From assembly GCA_963756715.1 (NCBI GenBank), contig CAVWOV010000020.1, positions 248,001-312,000 on the forward strand: DNA of 64,000 nt, written 5' to 3'. Both the position numbers and the translations under genes were made by a program. The first letter of the stretch is position 1. Every line of letters begins with the position of its first letter. This DNA is from VAZQ01 sp963756715. Its GTDB lineage: Bacteria; Pseudomonadota; Alphaproteobacteria; Rhizobiales; Xanthobacteraceae. Under the pieces are notes generated by a model. The model was given only the letters and a program-made list of their open reading frames with translations. It was not told the DNA's origin and did not search any database. This document shows positions 63,039 through 64,000 of the stretch, piece by piece.

Positions 63039-64000
63039 ATGTTGAAATCCGCGATTGCTCTGGCCATCGCGGCCGCGACGGCGGCTCCTGCACTGGCCAA
63101 CAATTCAACGGCAGAGCTTTCGACCGGCGGCCTCATTTTCGTGCGCAACGAAAATGTCGAGATGCAATCGGAAGATCTGTTCATCTCGGCGAAGGAGATC
63201 CGGGTCAGCTATCGCTTCTTCAACAGGGCGGACTTGAACATGACCGTCCTGGTGGCGTTTCCGCTGCCCGACATCAAGGTCGACGGGCCGAGCGACAACA
63301 TCTCGGTGCCGACCGAGGAGCCGGAAAACTTCCTCGCTTTCGCCACAACGGTCAACGGCACGCCGGTCGAGACCAAGGTCGAGCAGCGTGCCATTGCGGT
63401 CGGCGTCGACCGGACACAGCTTCTGCGTTCGCTCGGCATCCCTCTGGCTCCCCATCTCCTGTCGACCAATGAGGCGCTCGACCGCCTGCCGTCGGAAAAG
63501 TGGGACGACCTCGTTCGCATCGGCGTCGCGGAGATCGAGGAATACGATGCCGGGCAGGGGATGCAGAGGCATCTGTCCGCACGCTGGGGGCTGCAGACCA
63601 CCTACTACTGGGAGCAGATGTTTCCGGCCAAAGCCGAGGTCGTGATCGAGCATCGCTACAAGCCGAGCGTGGGCGCCTCAGTGCAGACGTCGCTCGGCTC
63701 GCCGAACGAGTCCAAGGAACCCTGGTTCGAGGATTACAAGGATAAGTATTGCCTGGATTATGAATTCCTGGCCGCGGTCGAGCGCGCCCGCAGGGCGTCG
63801 AACAGCAAGTTCGGTGCGCCCTACAACGAGGAGCGCATCGACTATATCCTCAAGACCGGCGCCAACTGGTCCGGGCCGATCAAGGAGTTCCGGCTGGTCG
63901 TGGACAAAGGGGAGGCGGACAGCCTTGTCAGCTTCTGCGGTCAAGACGTGAAAAAAATCAGCGACACGCAGTTTGAGATGAAGAAAATCGAATATACGCC
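63039..64000 (+). CDS. DUF4424 family secreted protein (3' end beyond the window)
   Basis: A partial gene of 320 codons with no stop before the window end. A signal peptide (LAIAAATAAPALA, cut before NNSTAE) leads to a domain reading LSTGGLIFVRNENVEMQSEDLFI, VSYRFFNRADLNMTVLVAFPLPDI, LQTTYYWEQMFPAKAEVVIEHRYKPSVG and DYEFLAAVERARR, which matches the alphaproteobacterial DUF4424 family of unknown function. GTAAGGAG lies 8 bases before the ATG. It follows the L,D-transpeptidase by 29 bases and may share its transcript. Confidence 0.88.
   Translation, partial: MLKSAIALAIAAATAAPALANNSTAELSTGGLIFVRNENVEMQSEDLFISAKEIRVSYRFFNRADLNMTVLVAFPLPDIKVDGPSDNISVPTEEPENFLAFATTVNGTPVETKVEQRAIAVGVDRTQLLRSLGIPLAPHLLSTNEALDRLPSEKWDDLVRIGVAEIEEYDAGQGMQRHLSARWGLQTTYYWEQMFPAKAEVVIEHRYKPSVGASVQTSLGSPNESKEPWFEDYKDKYCLDYEFLAAVERARRASNSKFGAPYNEERIDYILKTGANWSGPIKEFRLVVDKGEADSLVSFCGQDVKKISDTQFEMKKIEYT

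Overview
The window is about 64 kb of a GC-rich (roughly 64-65 %) alphaproteobacterial chromosome, most likely of the order Hyphomicrobiales (Rhizobiales), in the Bradyrhizobium/Xanthobacteraceae neighbourhood. This is inferred from gene order and content: zapA - 6S RNA - 5-formyltetrahydrofolate cyclo-ligase, yebC - ruvCAB, ybgC/tolQRAB/pal/cpoB/tilS/ftsH, phaC next to an aminotransferase - hom - glpX - recJ block, a tkt-gap-pgk-fba cluster, and families typical of that group (DUF4164, DUF2852, PF04392 binding proteins). Most of it is ordinary core chromosome; no tRNA, rRNA, CRISPR array, transposase or prophage was found.

Layout. 0-10 kb: parE and a cupin gene, an unknown gene, a DedA membrane protein, a membrane/spermidine-synthase fusion, argC with a possible leader peptide, and phaC. 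10-19 kb: a lipoprotein, an aminotransferase, hom, glpX, a small periplasmic protein, a MetE/UROD-like protein, a GNAT acetyltransferase, recJ and an MFS transporter. 20-22 kb: a three-gene operon (membrane protein, winged-helix regulator, undecaprenyl-diphosphate synthase) with two near-identical 17-bp palindromes at its promoter and at the uppS start. 22-30 kb: a lactonase, an SDR dehydrogenase, a lipoprotein, then fba, pgk, a small membrane protein, gap and tkt on the minus strand. 30-38 kb: DUF4164, zapA, 6S RNA, 5-FCL, an AT-rich Mrr-type restriction gene, a YmdB-family phosphodiesterase, yebC, ruvC, ruvA, a cytidine-deaminase-like gene and ruvB. 38-58 kb: the tol-pal region, split by three blocks of accessory genes, the last an AcrAB-type efflux pump between pal and cpoB, followed by tilS and ftsH. 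58-64 kb: a xanthine/uracil permease, an NnrS protein, an unknown protein, an L,D-transpeptidase and a truncated DUF4424 gene.

Two window-wide features matter to a reader. First, at least eleven genes, including gap, pgk and ruvB, are broken by single-base frame changes. Nearly all are one extra base, and removing it restores a normal full-length protein. I read this as insertion-type sequencing or assembly error, not gene decay. Second, the intergenic spaces hold several kinds of palindromic repeat. One is a two-hairpin element found upstream of parE and tkt, with a decayed relative upstream of cpoB; its hairpin arms differ in sequence between copies yet keep their pairing.

Functionally the window combines central carbon and storage metabolism (tkt, gap, pgk, fba, glpX, phaC), amino-acid synthesis (argC, hom, aminotransferase), DNA maintenance (parE, recJ, ruvABC) and cell-envelope/division functions (zapA, tol-pal, uppS, L,D-transpeptidase, ftsH).
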